From: Limnoperna fortunei
Taxonomy: Eukaryota > Mollusca > Bivalvia > Mytilida > Modiolidae
Direction of reading: 5' to 3'
Assembly: GCA_944474755.1 (NCBI GenBank)
Contig: OX104116.1
Span: forward strand, 6,823,547 to 6,887,546
DNA: 64,000 bases
The position numbers and the translations under genes were made by a program. Positions 31,199-43,810 of the stretch are shown one piece after another (position 1 is the first letter of the stretch; every line of letters starts with the position of its first letter). The notes below the pieces were generated by a model, which searched no databases, was not told where the DNA came from, and saw only the letters and a program-made list of their open reading frames with translations.

Positions 31199-33167
31199 GG
31201 GGTGTTACTAAAACGCGGAAACGGAAACGGAAAACAAAACGAAATAAATGAATAAAGAGATAGATATGTGAAATTAATTGTCACTTCAATAAAACCGCGA
31301 GGTAACATTATCAAAACAAGTTTGGTGCCATGTTTATGCATGCGTAACTTGTTCAGTTTTATGAATGAAATGCATGGGATGCCATATGTCGAACTGGGAT
31401 TTTTTGCGTATCATTTTATAACAAGCTCCGCCTCTGAGCCAAGGATTTCTTCCCAACTTTCTTGTTTAATCTCGCCCTCTAATATAAAATTATATCAATA
31501 ATAGAGAGGTGTGAGTGTTTTTAACGCCCTTGTCGACGCACCTAAAAATGGGATGATGCTAGATTGCCAGGGGATCAGAATTTTGGAAAAAGTTGAGGGG
31601 TGACGGCAAATTAATTTATTGCGGAAAATCTGCACGAAAATTACAAATTGAATCAGGAAAAGGGATTCTTTTCACCGAACAATAGCCCCCTTTTGATCAA
31701 CTATTGCTGTGGCATGTTTTATTCAAAAGCAAACGAAAACTGTTTTTATTCAACTGGTTTTTTTCATTGAAAAGGAGTGAGTGGGTGTGGTGTTTGAACA
31801 TGGAAAATTTATTTTTACTATAAAAATTGTTTCTGTTTAATTTGAAATTAATATTGCTGAATGGGTTTTTTTATTTTACATTGAAAAAGAAATCCTCAAA
31901 ATTATATAGTTTATATCGATTAAGGGCCTGGTTTTAGTGGTGCTTTGTTTAAACGAAACCGAACCCCCGATAGAATACTGCATTGTAATGTTGTGTGAAT
32001 TTGAGTGCATATACATGTATGTTATGCCCTATAAAGGCCACTATGATTAGGAATTAAGAATATCTTATCTGATCTTTGCTAGAAAAATTTCGAGTTTGAA
32101 AAAAACGCCAATGAATTAATAAGGTTTTATATTAATATCTTACACTACCAAAATCTTCTTTTTTACGTTAAAACTCCTTTTCGTAGTCTTTTGTATACTC
32201 ATATTGATATTTGCAGGGGCACCTGCTAAAAGTAATGTTACATTTTGTGACAATGTCATAAATTTGTAGTTATATATTGTCATTTTTTATGTTGACTCTG
32301 GTCCAATGAAATCCATCAAATGCACCTTTTGTCTATGCCTACAGAAATGTTAAATTATTTTCGGTTTTATAAATGTCTATGAAAACTGAACCCAAGTCTT
32401 CGGCTTCTTCAGAATTTTCCAATTCTTTTGAGCTTTCTTTTCAAGTCTTAGTCTTTCGGTTTGTCAACTCTCGCGTGCCTGCCTTTTTCAATTTTTTCTC
32501 TACTGCATTTTTGAAGGCATCTATTTTAAGTCACTTCTTAGTTATCAAAATGAAAATACAAGTGAGCAGTACATGTTTTCAAATTTTCTTAGCTCAGGCA
32601 TTTGAAAATGATCACAAATAATTAAAGGCTATTTTAAAATTGAATGCAGCCAAAGGTTGCACTTAATGTAAATATGCACAAAGACGTAACGGATCGATCT
32701 AATTATATTTGCAAAAATGAAGTCTGAGAAAACATTACCGCTATATCTTATTTGCACTGCAATTTAAAATACTCCGGAAACATTTTATTATTTAAAAAAC
32801 AAGATTTGATGGAAACAAGGAAATGTGCATTTAACCGTCGATATTAGTACACCTACATTAAAAAGTTTATATTAAAACATGTTGTTGATAAGTTCTGACC
32901 ACTAGGATATCCATAAAAGGGGCTTGTTTGGGGGGGGAGGGGGGGGGCAGTATTCCATATCTCCTTACAATTTTTCATAAAATATCCTGTAAATAAAATG
33001 GATTTAAATATCCCATATCCAAGTAAGTTTTGCCTCATATCCTGTATACCTGGTGAATATCCCATATCCCAATATGTTCTAAACAAGCCTCATAAAACAC
33101 TTATTCCGTTTCCGTTCCGTTTTCCGTTTCCGTTCCGCGTTCCGTATCCGCGATTTAGTAACACCCC
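31199..33167. mobile_element. 2-kb TIR transposon with 8-bp target duplication
   Basis: Perfect 14-bp ends GGGGTGTTACTAAA (31199-31212) and TTTAGTAACACCCC (33154-33167) are flanked by GTTGGACG on both sides (31191-31198, 33168-33175). Subterminal GGAAAC/GTTTCC repeats lie next to each end. An 8-bp duplication fits hAT, P or Merlin-type families. No transposase was identified; a short minus-strand frame near 32620-32390 (DAFKNAVEKKLKKAGTRELT, one stop) could be a coding relic. Confidence 0.85.
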
Positions 33168-33175
33168 GTTGGACG

Positions 33176-34362
33176 GTAGGAGAATTTCGGACTAACTATC
33201 TACGTATAATAGAATGTTATAAACCTATCATGTTTTTTGTTTTAAATTTTATCCACATGTTCAGATACTAACATCTGCCCATGTTATGACTGCTGATCAT
33301 ATCTCGTACCTGTTTCTAAAGAAATACCACCTGTCTAGTATTGCTTTTCTTTTCTCAGCAATCACCAATATTCACAAAGTGAAAATGTTTCAAGATCCTA
33401 TTATTACATTTGTTATTATAAATGTTGAAAAGCACAAACATTTAATTCCGTGGATACGCGTTTGTCCATAACTTTTGATATTCTTGTTAAAAAATATTAG
33501 GACATTTCGAAAAGTTTACACGGACAGTGCGAACAATCTCTTTTGAGAGCAATGATGACATGTGCCTAATATTTTTATTCATCGGGAAAATAGTGGTAAG
33601 TGATGAATACAAAGTTTGCAGAATACAGACCTTAAAATGGTAAAAAATATGGACAAAAATCAATATGACTTGTCAAGCGTGAGCAGCAGGATGCATACTG
33701 TCTTCTAAAAGCAGTGTTAGAGTATTTATCTTGGCCTAAATATTCAAAAGGTCTTTATTTCAGGCTTAAATCAAGGATACCTGTTTCAATATTTTACTTC
33801 AACTCATCTTAAAACGTACATTGCAGTTTGGTGGTTTAGTTTCAACTAATAAGGGTTATAGTGTTGGTTTTGGTGCAGCTGCCAGATGAGTCTCACTAAC
33901 AGTTATTCAACACATGGGTAGATGGAAATCTATATGCCTTTTTACAGTATATCAGGCTAAATATAAGATAAATGTGTATGCAGTTTTTGTTCAAATCATT
34001 ATAGTGTTTCTGTATATATCAACATGACATATATTTATTAGGGTTAGTTTTTATTTTAATGTTGGCCAATATGGATTCCGTTGATTCCGCTCTATCATCA
34101 TGTGAACGTGGAATAAAGCATACGTATTTATTAGAAAAGTGTCAGTAACTATAGTAAAGTCCGCGTTAGAAAATGCGTAAAGCTATTGTAAAACGATGTA
34201 AATGAAATCTTTTGAGCTCTCGTAGTTACTTACTACTCTACGTAGCAAATTATTTACGAGACAATTACTGATCAGACGCGGATACATGATTGTCAGCTAG
34301 AGGGTGCACACCAAATGAGTGAGAGATCTGGGGGACGCGTAATTATAATTTGGAAATCACGA
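33176..34362. other. Intergenic stretch
   Basis: No gene, RNA or repeat was recognised. Confidence 0.4.
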
Positions 34363-34474
34363 AAGTTGAACAGTATAGGGATGAAATGTAAAGAAATTAT
34401 CGCCGCATAAAAATGCTAATTGAAACCTAACTTTAAAAATAAAACGGTCCAACTTCGTAGGTTTGACTTGATTT

Positions 34475-35599
34475 GGTAGCAGGTCGTTCCGTCCCCAGGT
34501 CGATCCGGCCCCAGTCGATTCGTCCCCTATTTGTTGGTCGATCCGTCCCCAATAAAAAATTTATAAGTATATTACTTCATTTACTTTTATTTTAACTGTT
34601 TTTAAGTGTAAAAAGTGAAAAAGTGTCGATTTAAAATTAGTTTAATAATTATATACACAAAATATGGTATGGTTTTTAATTATATTTAATTGTGTTGTAA
34701 TTGATTTTAATTGGAAATTGTTAAAGTTTTAATTAAAATAAGTTAAATAAACAAAATATAGTGTTTTAAATTAATTAAATAATGATAACAGTTCTGATCA
34801 GTGCACATAGCCGTAATTATCCTTTGATTATTTTAAATTGTTTGCATAACTGTAGGCTATGCTTTGTATGATTTACTCGGCATCCAAGCTGATATGGTTT
34901 AGTTTCAATTTGCCGAATCCCAAATTGCCGATTCCCAGATTGTCGCGTCCAATTAGCCGATTCCCAGTTTGCCGATTCTTTGATATTTAACCATTAAAGA
35001 AAATATTTTGCTTAAGTTCAATAACTGAAATGCAATTCTTTTTGAAATTTTCTTTTTTATATCAATTTAAATTTTTAAAATCACTAATTATTAGCTTTTT
35101 ATATTAATTCAAAACAATAACGACCCAAGCTGATAATTTATAATTGTGCAAAATTGCCTAAATTAAGCACCCATAATTGTCGCTAAAGTTCAGTAACTTG
35201 ATTTTTCTCAGCCTATCATATTTGTTTAAAGTAAAGAATGTGCCAAGCCGATACTTTATAATTTAATAAGCCGATAATTCCTTTAATGTCACTTAAATTA
35301 TTTAACTTATATAATTAATTTTTCACAAACACACATTGCTCTCGATACAATTCTTTTTACACCATTTGGATTGTTCTTAATTGGTTTAATAATATATGAT
35401 CGGCAAACTGGGAATCGGCAAATTGGACGCGGCAATCTGGGAATCGGCAATATGGGATTCGGCAAACTGGAATGCACCCCACATAAAACCATACTGTAGT
35501 TGAAGAAGTAACAATACGTAAAAATAAAGAAAAAATATCGCAAATCATCGTAAATCATGTAAACATATTCGCATGCATAATCGGCATAATTAAAAATAC
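34475..35599. mobile_element. 1.1-kb insertion flanked by a 10-bp duplication
   Basis: GACTTGATTT occurs at 34465-34474 and 35600-35609, and the paralogous stretch near 38790 has no such insert. The left part carries degenerate GTCGATCCGTCCCC repeats; the right part holds the TIR MITE at 34906-35470. The element class is unknown. Confidence 0.65.
34906..35470. mobile_element. 565-bp MITE with ~70-bp TIRs built of short repeats
   Basis: The left end CAATTTGCCGAATCCCAAAT continues with more GCCGATTCCC units. The right end is its inverse, from ATCGGCAAACTGGGAATCGG to GGGATTCGGCAAACTGG. A related, more worn copy lies at 23479-23982. Confidence 0.8.
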
Positions 35600-36204
35600 G
35601 ACTTGATTTACTTGAAATACAATATTTATTGAAATGAAATCTATGAAATATATTTTATATTTTATTTATTTCCAATATTATACTTTTACTCAGGTCATAA
35701 TTTGAAAATAAATTTAAAAGTCATGTACAATTATTTAAATTTTACATTCCTTTTTTTAACTTTTTTAGACACAATTATTTAAAACAAAAGTTCAAGAAAA
35801 CCCTTTATTAATTTCATCGTTTTGAAAAGTAAAAACATTCAATTCGAAACAAAATATTTCTAAATCACACCTTTTTAAACAAATTGTCAATCTGTCAATC
35901 AATCTTCTGACAATATCCTCTTCTTCTCTGTCACTGGGTTCTTCACAATGATTTCATCACCGTGGATTGCTTGTATCTAAAATTAAAATTAGAAGAGTTA
36001 ACGTCGGAACTTCTAAATCATGTTCATGTTTACATGGTTTTGAGTAAATTGTAAGCTTTATTTTTATTTTTACATTGTTCAGTTGTCTTATAGATGTCTG
36101 TTTTTATTACCCTATTAGAGTTCTACTTTGCCGGTCCCGTTTATTCACTTAACCAGAATGTACAGTACGTAAGCTTTATGAAAAGCAGACTTATGTACCG
36201 TATA

Positions 36205-36345
36205 AAGGTTGTTTGTTTGAATGATGTTCAGCAATCTCAACTATATCAAGGCGTCCAGTTTTTATTGGGAGAGGATGTCCCGACCTTCGGGAGGAAAACT
36301 GTCAATCCTTGTCAATTAAGGCAAGTCAATTCTGTACATGTCAAC
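36205..36345 (-). mobile_element. SINE fragment
   Basis: GTCAATCCTTGTCAATTAAG and CCGACCTTCGGGAGGAAAAC match the middle of the SINE at 1589-1851. The 123-residue plus-strand frame that spans it (36094-36465) looks repeat-derived. Confidence 0.55.
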
Positions 36346-36918
36346 ATGACATATATTTATCAGGGGTGGTTTTTGGCCTGTATGGATTCTGCTACTTTTT
36401 CGGTAGAGTTTAACATATCCTCCCAAGTCAAGGGTTCTGAATTTACACGTTCGCTCTATCAATAGTGTATAGTAAAATAAACTTACGAGGACACGTTTAT
36501 TTTTGGTAACGTAATACTAACAATTTCTACGTTACATGCGACACATTTTAAATAAATTAAATTGATTATAATATTAAGCCGTTAAAAGTTTGTTCATATA
36601 TACTATTCTCTTGTTAATCACATTTGAAGAGTACCTTGTCTTGCGAGTAAAGTTTTTGTGCTAAATTTACAATAATAATTTACGTTTCTATTTTTATAAA
36701 ACTTTTGTTTTGCTCTTAAACAGTTAAATGCGTTATTAAATTAACATTATCATCTCAGTCTAAACCTAAACTGTTAAAATAATATATTATCACATGGCCA
36801 TGCCGTCATGTTCAATAAAGTTAATTATTTCATTTCAATGATGTAACAAACCATTCCATTTAATAATTTTCAGTCCGTAATTTAAGCTAAAGTTAACATG
36901 TTTAAGAATACAAGACTC

Positions 36919-36998
36919 ATCCGGGCTGTATCAACAAACAAGCTGTATCCAATCTTTCGTTACATCATGGAATTGGATACAGCCCGGGCTGTAACGGT
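36919..36998. repeat. Short foldback around CCCGGGCTGTA
   Basis: CCGGGCTGTATC with AGCTGTATCCAAT at the left pair with ATTGGATACAGCCCGGGCTG at the right. No gene context. Confidence 0.5.
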
Positions 36999-37339
36999 GA
37001 TTCAGCATAATCAAAAAAGATGATTCGAATCACCCTTTTGCCACAAAACATGCATGTACATATACTGAAAAGTTCATTTGGTAAACTATTGAACTCGTTC
37101 GTTTTCTTATGTGTTCAATGAAATAAAAGCGTATGTTCAATGAAATAAAAGTAACGGTAACTTGTGTGTTTAACCGTATCAAAATGTTCCATGTGCTATT
37201 CAGTCGGATTTCAGAGTGCTTATTAGTAGTACAAAATCAAATTACCGAATTGTTTTTATTTCGTTAGTTCGAACTAATTTGCTGTTCATTCATATGCGTC
37301 TGAAAAAGACTGTTATACGTAACGTAGGAATCTATATGC

Positions 37340-37545
37340 TCACACCAGCCAGGTATCCAAATCAAACATCCGCGGAGCCAAAAAACGACAACAACGTAGG
37401 CGATTGGTTGGTTTCAAAATAATTGGATCCAATTTTTAAAGAGCAATTAGATCCGTGATAATTGGATCCCATTATTTTGAAACCCACCAACGCCTTCGTT
37501 ATAAGGATACCCCGCGGATTTTGGATCTGGATACCCGGTGTGATG
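37340..37545. repeat. 205-bp imperfect foldback
   Basis: Left blocks ACACCAGCCAGGTATCCA, ATCCGCGGAG, TTGGTTGGTTTCAAAATAAT and GGATCCAA recur inverted at the right in the mirrored order (GGATCCCATTATTTTGAAAC, CCCGCGGAT, TGGATACCCGGTGTG). It is likely a foldback transposon remnant. Confidence 0.65.
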
Positions 37546-37609
37546 TTTCTTTTGTCAAATTTCCTTCTCTTCAGAGCCTTATTTATCGTCGCTTAAATGT
37601 TGACCTGTT

Positions 37610-37850
37610 GAAATTTTAAATCTTATTTTTCCTGGGACTTGGAGTGAATTATTCATCATCTTGCACCCCACAAAAAGGGAGAGTCCAGGTGCTCCAGAAG
37701 GGTATAAACTGAATTCAACTATCATCACAAACGAAACTGAAAAACATCGGGGTGATTCCAGGTACTCAGAAAAGGTATAAACTGAATTCAAATATTGCCA
37801 CGTACTCCACAAAAACCCTGTGGTGAGTTCAGATGCTCCGGAATGGTGCA
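37610..37850. repeat. Three imperfect ~80-bp repeats
   Basis: GGTATAAACTGAATTCAA occurs at about 37703 and 37777, each after a 'GGTGCTCC' or 'GGTACTCAG' block; a third unit near 37825 keeps AGATGCTCCGGAATGG. No function is suggested. Confidence 0.5.
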
Positions 37851-38705
37851 TTAAAGATGAATTTTAAAATATGATCGTTGTCTTGTTTGCACCGATTATA
37901 AAAACAAACAGATAGAGAAAACAAATATTTATTTCTGTGGTATTGTAAATAAACAGTAGTTCTTTCATGTAAAAGTTTCAAATGACAAAAGCAGATTAAG
38001 AATTGTTAAAATAATATGCTTACAGTCCCAGTCTCAAAATTGACTGAAATATATTTACATTCATCATAAAATACAAACAAATGGAAAGTAATGTGTCTAT
38101 ATACAAAGGCAGTAAAAATAAAAATAAAATAAAATGATGGATTTCAGTTATTTGCATTTGGTATATATAGTTCCAGCTAGACGTTTTCTTGCTTCAGCCA
38201 TTAGCTTCCGTTGTATGATTCTTATCCTCCGAGCCTATACGATTAGGTCTTTTATGTTCTATTGTACTCTCTGTGTGAAGAAACAAATTTGGTGTTAGTT
38301 ATACAATCTCCTTTTTGGAAAGAATAAATTAATTGCTGATAAAAATTGCATTGTGAGTCAAGGCTTCATAATCCGCGTTCGCAGGAAGAATACTGGATTA
38401 GGAGAAGTAGACATAAATACTGTATACACTAGTGAACATGTCAAGGAAGCTATCTTAAAACTATGATATGTTTTTGGACACATCTTAGCCTTAAGTCGTG
38501 TCAAAGTTACTCCCCTCTAACCAAATAATACAAAAGAGTATCATGATAGTTTCAATTCCTCAAAGTTGTTTCCACTGTTAGTCAAACAAATAGAAAAATT
38601 ATATCTTGAGTTTAAGTAGTATTTACTTAGAAACCACGACAGTTCTATATCGGTGCACTAATAACGATTTCTTTATTGTTATATACTACTAGGCTTTCTT
38701 TATTG

Positions 38706-39960
38706 AAGAGTAGGAATGAAATGTAAAGAAATTAAACACAAATGCCGTTAGAAACCTACTTTTAAAACTAAAAAGGTCCAACAGAGAAGTTAGATTTGTT
38801 TTACTTGAAATAAAATACTTGTTGCAATTAAATCTATTAAATATATTCCTTATTTAAAAATCATTCTTTTACTCGGGTCATAATTTAAAAATGAATTTAA
38901 AAGCTGTGCATTATTTTTTAATTTAAAATTCTTTTTACTTAAATTCTTACCTTTAATCCATTTGTAAATATTTACAACAGATATTTTAAGGATGGTCTTA
39001 AGATCATCCATGGAAGGCTTAAGATAGCTTCGTTGACCAGCTTAAGATTTGAAGACGGTCCTAAGAAATGTCCTAAGGTCAACTTAAATATAATCACAAG
39101 GCGTATCTAAAGGCATATCTTAAGATACTTTTGTTTGCTTAAAAACCACGTGTTAGATGTGTGTTTAATGGTATTTGAAATATGAAATGTTTCCTTATTA
39201 TTGTCTACATCTTTTTTGTTTTTCTGTAAATAACAAAAGTTCCATTGCTTCAATCTTTCAGTATATAATTCAATAGGTCAACAAAGAATATAACCGTTAA
39301 AAATCCGGGATACAAGAAACAAGTTGGATTTTTGTTGACTGTGGTGTTAATCAATGCACAGAATTATATAAAAAAATCAAACACTTAAATTAATTACAAG
39401 GTATTGAAAAGTAAAAACGTTTGTTTAATTCAAAACAAAATATTTCTATAGCACAATGATTTCTTGTATCTAAAATTAACATTAGAAGAGTTTAATTAAA
39501 AACCTATAAATCAACAGTTATACTAGTAAAAGGTTAAACTAATTATATAGGGTAAATAAAACTGTTTTCGTGTTTACATGGTTTTGTGTAAATTGTAAGC
39601 TTTTTGTAGTGATGGGGGTGGCGTCCGTCCATTACACTTTCCCATATGCGGAACTCTGAATGAAATTTGATAAAACTTGCACAGATTCATTGTCACATAA
39701 TGTCATTTGGCACCTGATATTTAACATTTTGATTGGAATGATATTAACGGGTTACCATAGAAAAACATGGAATTTGTCATTGACATAAGGGAAGAGGGGT
39801 TATCAATTAGTGAGCATTACTCAGTTTTTCTAGTTCCTTTTTTCTATTTTAACATTGTCTTACAGACTCCTTTTTGTTACTGTCCTGTTAGTATTTTGTC
39901 GGTCCCGTTTATTCACTTAACCAGAATGTACAGTACGTAAGTTTACTGTATAGAAATTTG
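38706..39960. repeat. Diverged duplication, copy 2 (pairs with 34363-36180)
   Basis: It has the same block order as copy 1 but no 1.1-kb insert. It contains a cluster of CTTAAGAT-type palindromes at about 38995-39130. Confidence 0.65.
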
Positions 39961-40384
39961 TGTCATAAAAACATATTGTTGGCATCGCTGTCTATAAATG
40001 GTAGAATGCATCATAAGAGGACGTTTGTGGATAACTTTGGAATTACAAGAAAAACATTGATTGTTAATCTTTTCTTTTATTTTCGTTTTTTCAACAGCTG
40101 TCGTTTTCTTCATGACGGTGAGGTCTGTTATTTTGTACGTAATTAACACATCAAATAGTAAGTTATTTTCTAACAACGCTTCATCACTCAACTCTATCCA
40201 CAAGTCTACCTTTCTGTTTGCATTCATGACTTTCGACAATAGCCGCTAAGTACTATGATACACTGTGACGTCTAATGGTCCTTCGCGACCGAGGTCGAAA
40301 GAGAGGCGTTTTAATCACTGGTATCTATGCTGGCGACGGTTAAATCAGACCTTCGGTCAAAATGACATTGGTAGTCTGTTTTGG

Positions 40385-40580
40385 TTTTGATTTTTGTTGG
40401 AATGGTCTTTTACGCCACTTTCAACAATTTTTCAGCTATGTCATCGAATCTAACTTACTGATAGAAAATCGAGAGTAACCAATCAAAACCCTGAATTTCG
40501 GCAGGAAATCTGGCAATCCTTTGTCATTCCCAAAGATAAACTCTAATTTGAAACTTCAGTGTTGCCCGATGATATTTAAA
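40385..40580 (-). mobile_element. Worn SINE copy
   Basis: GGAATGGTCTTTTACGCCAC and TTTTTCAGCTATGTCAT match the 3' tail of the SINE at 1589-1851, and GGAAATCTGGCAATCC matches the middle; the tRNA-like head is no longer recognisable. Confidence 0.55.
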
Positions 40581-41381
40581 ATAAGAAGACTAAAGTACAT
40601 TAACCAAATGATTATTTCTATTTTGAAACATTTTTAATGCTTTGCTATTTCATACAAATCCTCTATTAATTTGGAAGAATTGGAGACCCATCGACTATCA
40701 CAACAAAATAGAATATTTTTATTTTCATATATGTAGTACCAAAGATTGTTGGATTTGTGTACAGAAAATGGTACCTGCATATTACAGACGTTAGGTGGCG
40801 CTTGTAGACATTTAAAATAAGTCAGCAATAAAACTTGTCATTAAATCAGTTGTGCTTTGTAAATATTCCATGTAAAATAAGTTTACCAGATTTATTTGTT
40901 TTTGTTTCTTTACATGCAGGTTTATGCTACTTTCAGTTTGGAAATGGGGGCAATTTTTTTCCAGAATACCTAGTTTAGTTTAGTTTAATATAATTTTATT
41001 GCATAAAGGCAATAGGATTGGACACAAGTTATACCAACTTAAGTTAAGTCCGCTCCTTACAATATTTACATATACATAACATGACAGTAGGCAATACAAT
41101 ATATATAATGGTATAAATGAAAAACGTATTGTTAATGAGAAAAGAAGAAAAGGAAAAAATGGAAAAACGACAGCAAGTGTATTACGTATGAAAAGAAGAG
41201 GGGGGGGAATACAACAGGCTAGCTATGTGGTGTTGATTGGCGACTGATCTGCTTGCTATCGCTAGAAACGTTTTGTTTGTTTTATATATGTTATCACTTT
41301 AGAAAATAATACTGTATTGTCATGGTCAGTATAATTATCGTTACTCAAATAACAGTGTTTCAATATGAATATCACTTGCAT

Positions 41382-41893
41382 TTATTTCAGAGTTACTCTT
41401 TGGTTTAGGTACACTGGACATTCGAGGAAGTAATGAAAGGCATCTTCGTAAGGTGATCCGCATCTACATTTTGGATCATTGATAAGGTTTATCTTGGCTA
41501 AGCTACACTGGTGCCTTAGTCGAGTGTGCAGTATATTAAGAATTCGGTTATCTTCACCATAATACTCTGGAGACTTGCAGCAAACACCTTTAATTCTTTC
41601 TTTAAAGAGAGAGATGGACAATTCCACAGCCTTAAAGTGTACAGATTCAATGTGTTTTACCTTTTAACTGTCCTAAATGTGCTTTTCAACCCACCACCTT
41701 TGACTTCTCATGTGCTGTGTAGAATTTGTCTCTCGCCCGTCTTCTCACTGGGAACCGCCATTTTGGAACAGAAACACTTTAACTTTTCCCAGGTTTTATT
41801 TTTTAGCTTACATTTATATTCTGAAAATGGATCAATGACAACATTGTTATTTCTACTACGTTTCTTTGCATGAAACAGGAACCTATAAATCAA
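41382..41893 (-). pseudogene. LINE C-terminal fragment
   Basis: The minus strand reads ILHTRLRHQCSLAKINLIND, then PKCRCGSPYEDAFHYFLECP, the Cys-rich tail common in non-LTR retrotransposon proteins. The part at 41708-41893 (NNNVVIDPFSEYKCKLKNKT) is probably the same element before a break. It has no RT domain. Confidence 0.55.
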
Positions 41894-43545
41894 GTTATAT
41901 AGCCCCGTGCGGGATCCGGGTGGCTAAAAGAATAGACCGCAGTCGCGCTAGCTTGTCGTAAAAGGCGACTAAATAGCGCCCAGTACCCTGACCGGCGTGT
42001 CAGGTCGGTTTGCCTAAAGACCGACTGGGATGTGTGCCCCAGGTGGTTGAATGGGGTACCCCTGGCAAGCTGGGGTTGTCAGGCCATAATACGGAAAACC
42101 TGACCGCAAACCATATTAGTGCACCGTGTTGGGAAAAATGCCACGTTCCTCGCACGTTAAAGAACGCTGCTGTAGTATTCGCTATGAGTAGGGATTTCGA
42201 TCCCGCTACAGGAGGCTAAATTGCCCGACCCTATCCATCCTCCCATTTGCCAGTGGCAATCTAAAATCCGTTACCCCTATTTTTCCTTGTGTCCCATCCC
42301 ATTTTCATTCATCATCATTTCATGTTCATTTTATCATCCATTTCATGTTCATCGCCTGAATATAGCTGAAATATTGCTGCTCGGGCGTTAAACACCATTA
42401 ATCAATCAATCAATCAAATCAAGTTATACTAGTTCCAGCATTAAAGAATAAAATATATTGATCCACCATGCAAATCTTAACATTGTATGATAAAATTGGC
42501 CTTATTAGTGCATCAAACAATTTCAGGGCAACTTGAACTGGGACATTTCCAATTGAAGAAAAAAATGCTGCAAGCATAGATCAATGTATGAGGGTCGGTA
42601 TAACTTTTTACGGAACAGCGGGAAAGGCTTATTTATTCACCTGGAATTCGGGATTTAACCAATAAAACTTCGAGAATTCGGGATTTTTACGTTTCTTTTT
42701 ATCCAGTACGTATTACACCGGGAAACCGGGATCTGGTATTTATTTTTACGGGAGTGCGGGATGGGACCCCCTCCCATTCCCAATGTTTGTCAGAATAGTT
42801 CTTATTTGTTTCTATGATAAGTATATTGAACGATTTTTGTTTCATTTGCATGTCAAGTCCGTAATTTTATATTCCTGCATTTGCAAATTAATTTTAAATA
42901 AATCCGAGTGGCTATACATTTTATACTCGCAATATACAACTGTCTAAAGAAATACTTTTAAAAAACAGAGGTAAAATATTTATTTAAACATAGTGTATAG
43001 AGCTTTTGTGCCAATTTCTTTTCACTTTCTAAAAACTAGCTGTCAACATAGATCCATTCAACACAGCAGCCGACGCCGAAAGTCCGGTGCCACACTAGAC
43101 AAAAGTCCGGTGCAATGGCCTTCCATGAAAATCAATAATTTCTTCCAGATTTGAACAAATATAAATATATTTATCCTTTGTGTGATTAACATTGATGGCA
43201 TTTGAGAGAACATAACAAAAAAAAATATGCTAAATGAGGACAATTAGCTCGTTATATATTCTCATGTCACATATTCATAAACAAACTACACCGGGTATCG
43301 AGTTCTTTTAAACGATTTCAAATTATATACTAATCATATTCTTTAAGTGTTAACTTGTGCAGACAGATAAATAGTTCTATCGTTCCGTGACATAAACATT
43401 CTATTAATATTTTTAAAAAATCGCATTGAAATAAGACAAAATAATTAAGTGACCTACTATTTACATTAACTTTCACGAACCCGAAAAGTCCGGTACTGCA
43501 GAAAAAAACGCGATAAGTCCGTTACCATTCTACACCGTGTGGACG
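41827..43545. repeat. 1.1-kb segmental duplication, copy 1 (with SINE insert)
   Basis: It is near-identical to 46637-47758, from ATGGATCAATGACAACATTG to CATTCTACACCGTG. This copy has the SINE at 41900-42415 and about 85 bp near 42910 that copy 2 lacks. Confidence 0.85.
41900..42415 (+). mobile_element. SINE with 13-bp target duplication and known empty site
   Basis: AAATCAAGTTATA flanks it at 41887-41899 and 42416-42428; the duplicated region has a single uninterrupted AAATCAAGTTATA at 46699-46711. The 3' end is GAATATAGCTGAAATATTGC, GGGCGTTAAACACC and an (AATC)n tail. The head (GCCCCGTGCGGGATCCGGGT) is not an obvious tRNA. Confidence 0.9.
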
Positions 43546-43810
43546 GCAGAGGATTCTCGGACTAATTTGGTTATTGAAAGATTTTTTTTTCGAAGGGACA
43601 GATTTCACTCTAAAACAGACAACATTGTTTTCACAATATTTTTGCAGATATAAGCAGTCGTGTCGGGATGAAAATCAGTCGTATTTGCCTACTTCTGTTA
43701 AGTTCTAGTAAATGACGCCTTTTTACTGGGACAATAAACACGGTGTAGAATGGTAACGGACTTATCGCGTTTTTTTCTGCTGTACCGGACTATTCGGGTT
43801 AAGCAACGGA
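43480..43810. repeat. Inverted AGTCCG-motif termini
   Basis: The stretch ending CGCGATAAGTCCGTTACCAT (about 43490-43545) is repeated inverted at 43738-43806 (CACGGTGTAGAATGGTAACG onward). AAGTCCGGT recurs at 43078, 43105, 43490 and inverted near 44175 and 44210. It looks like the terminal and subterminal repeats of a DNA transposon, with another end at 47690-47758. Confidence 0.6.

Larger units (their letters stand above)
34363..36180. repeat. Diverged duplication, copy 1 (pairs with 38706-39960)
   Basis: It shares in order ATGAAATGTAAAGAAATTA, GAAACCTA(A/C)(C)TTT, a GGTCCAAC block, ACTCAGGTCATAATTTGAAA and GTAAATTGTAAGCTTT, and ends with CGGTCCCGTTTATTCACTTA. Copy 1 is split by an insertion at 34475-35599. 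Confidence 0.7.

Noticed and set aside
36094..36465. 123-residue plus-strand frame
   Set aside because: It overlaps a SINE fragment and the edge of a duplication; composition is not protein-like.
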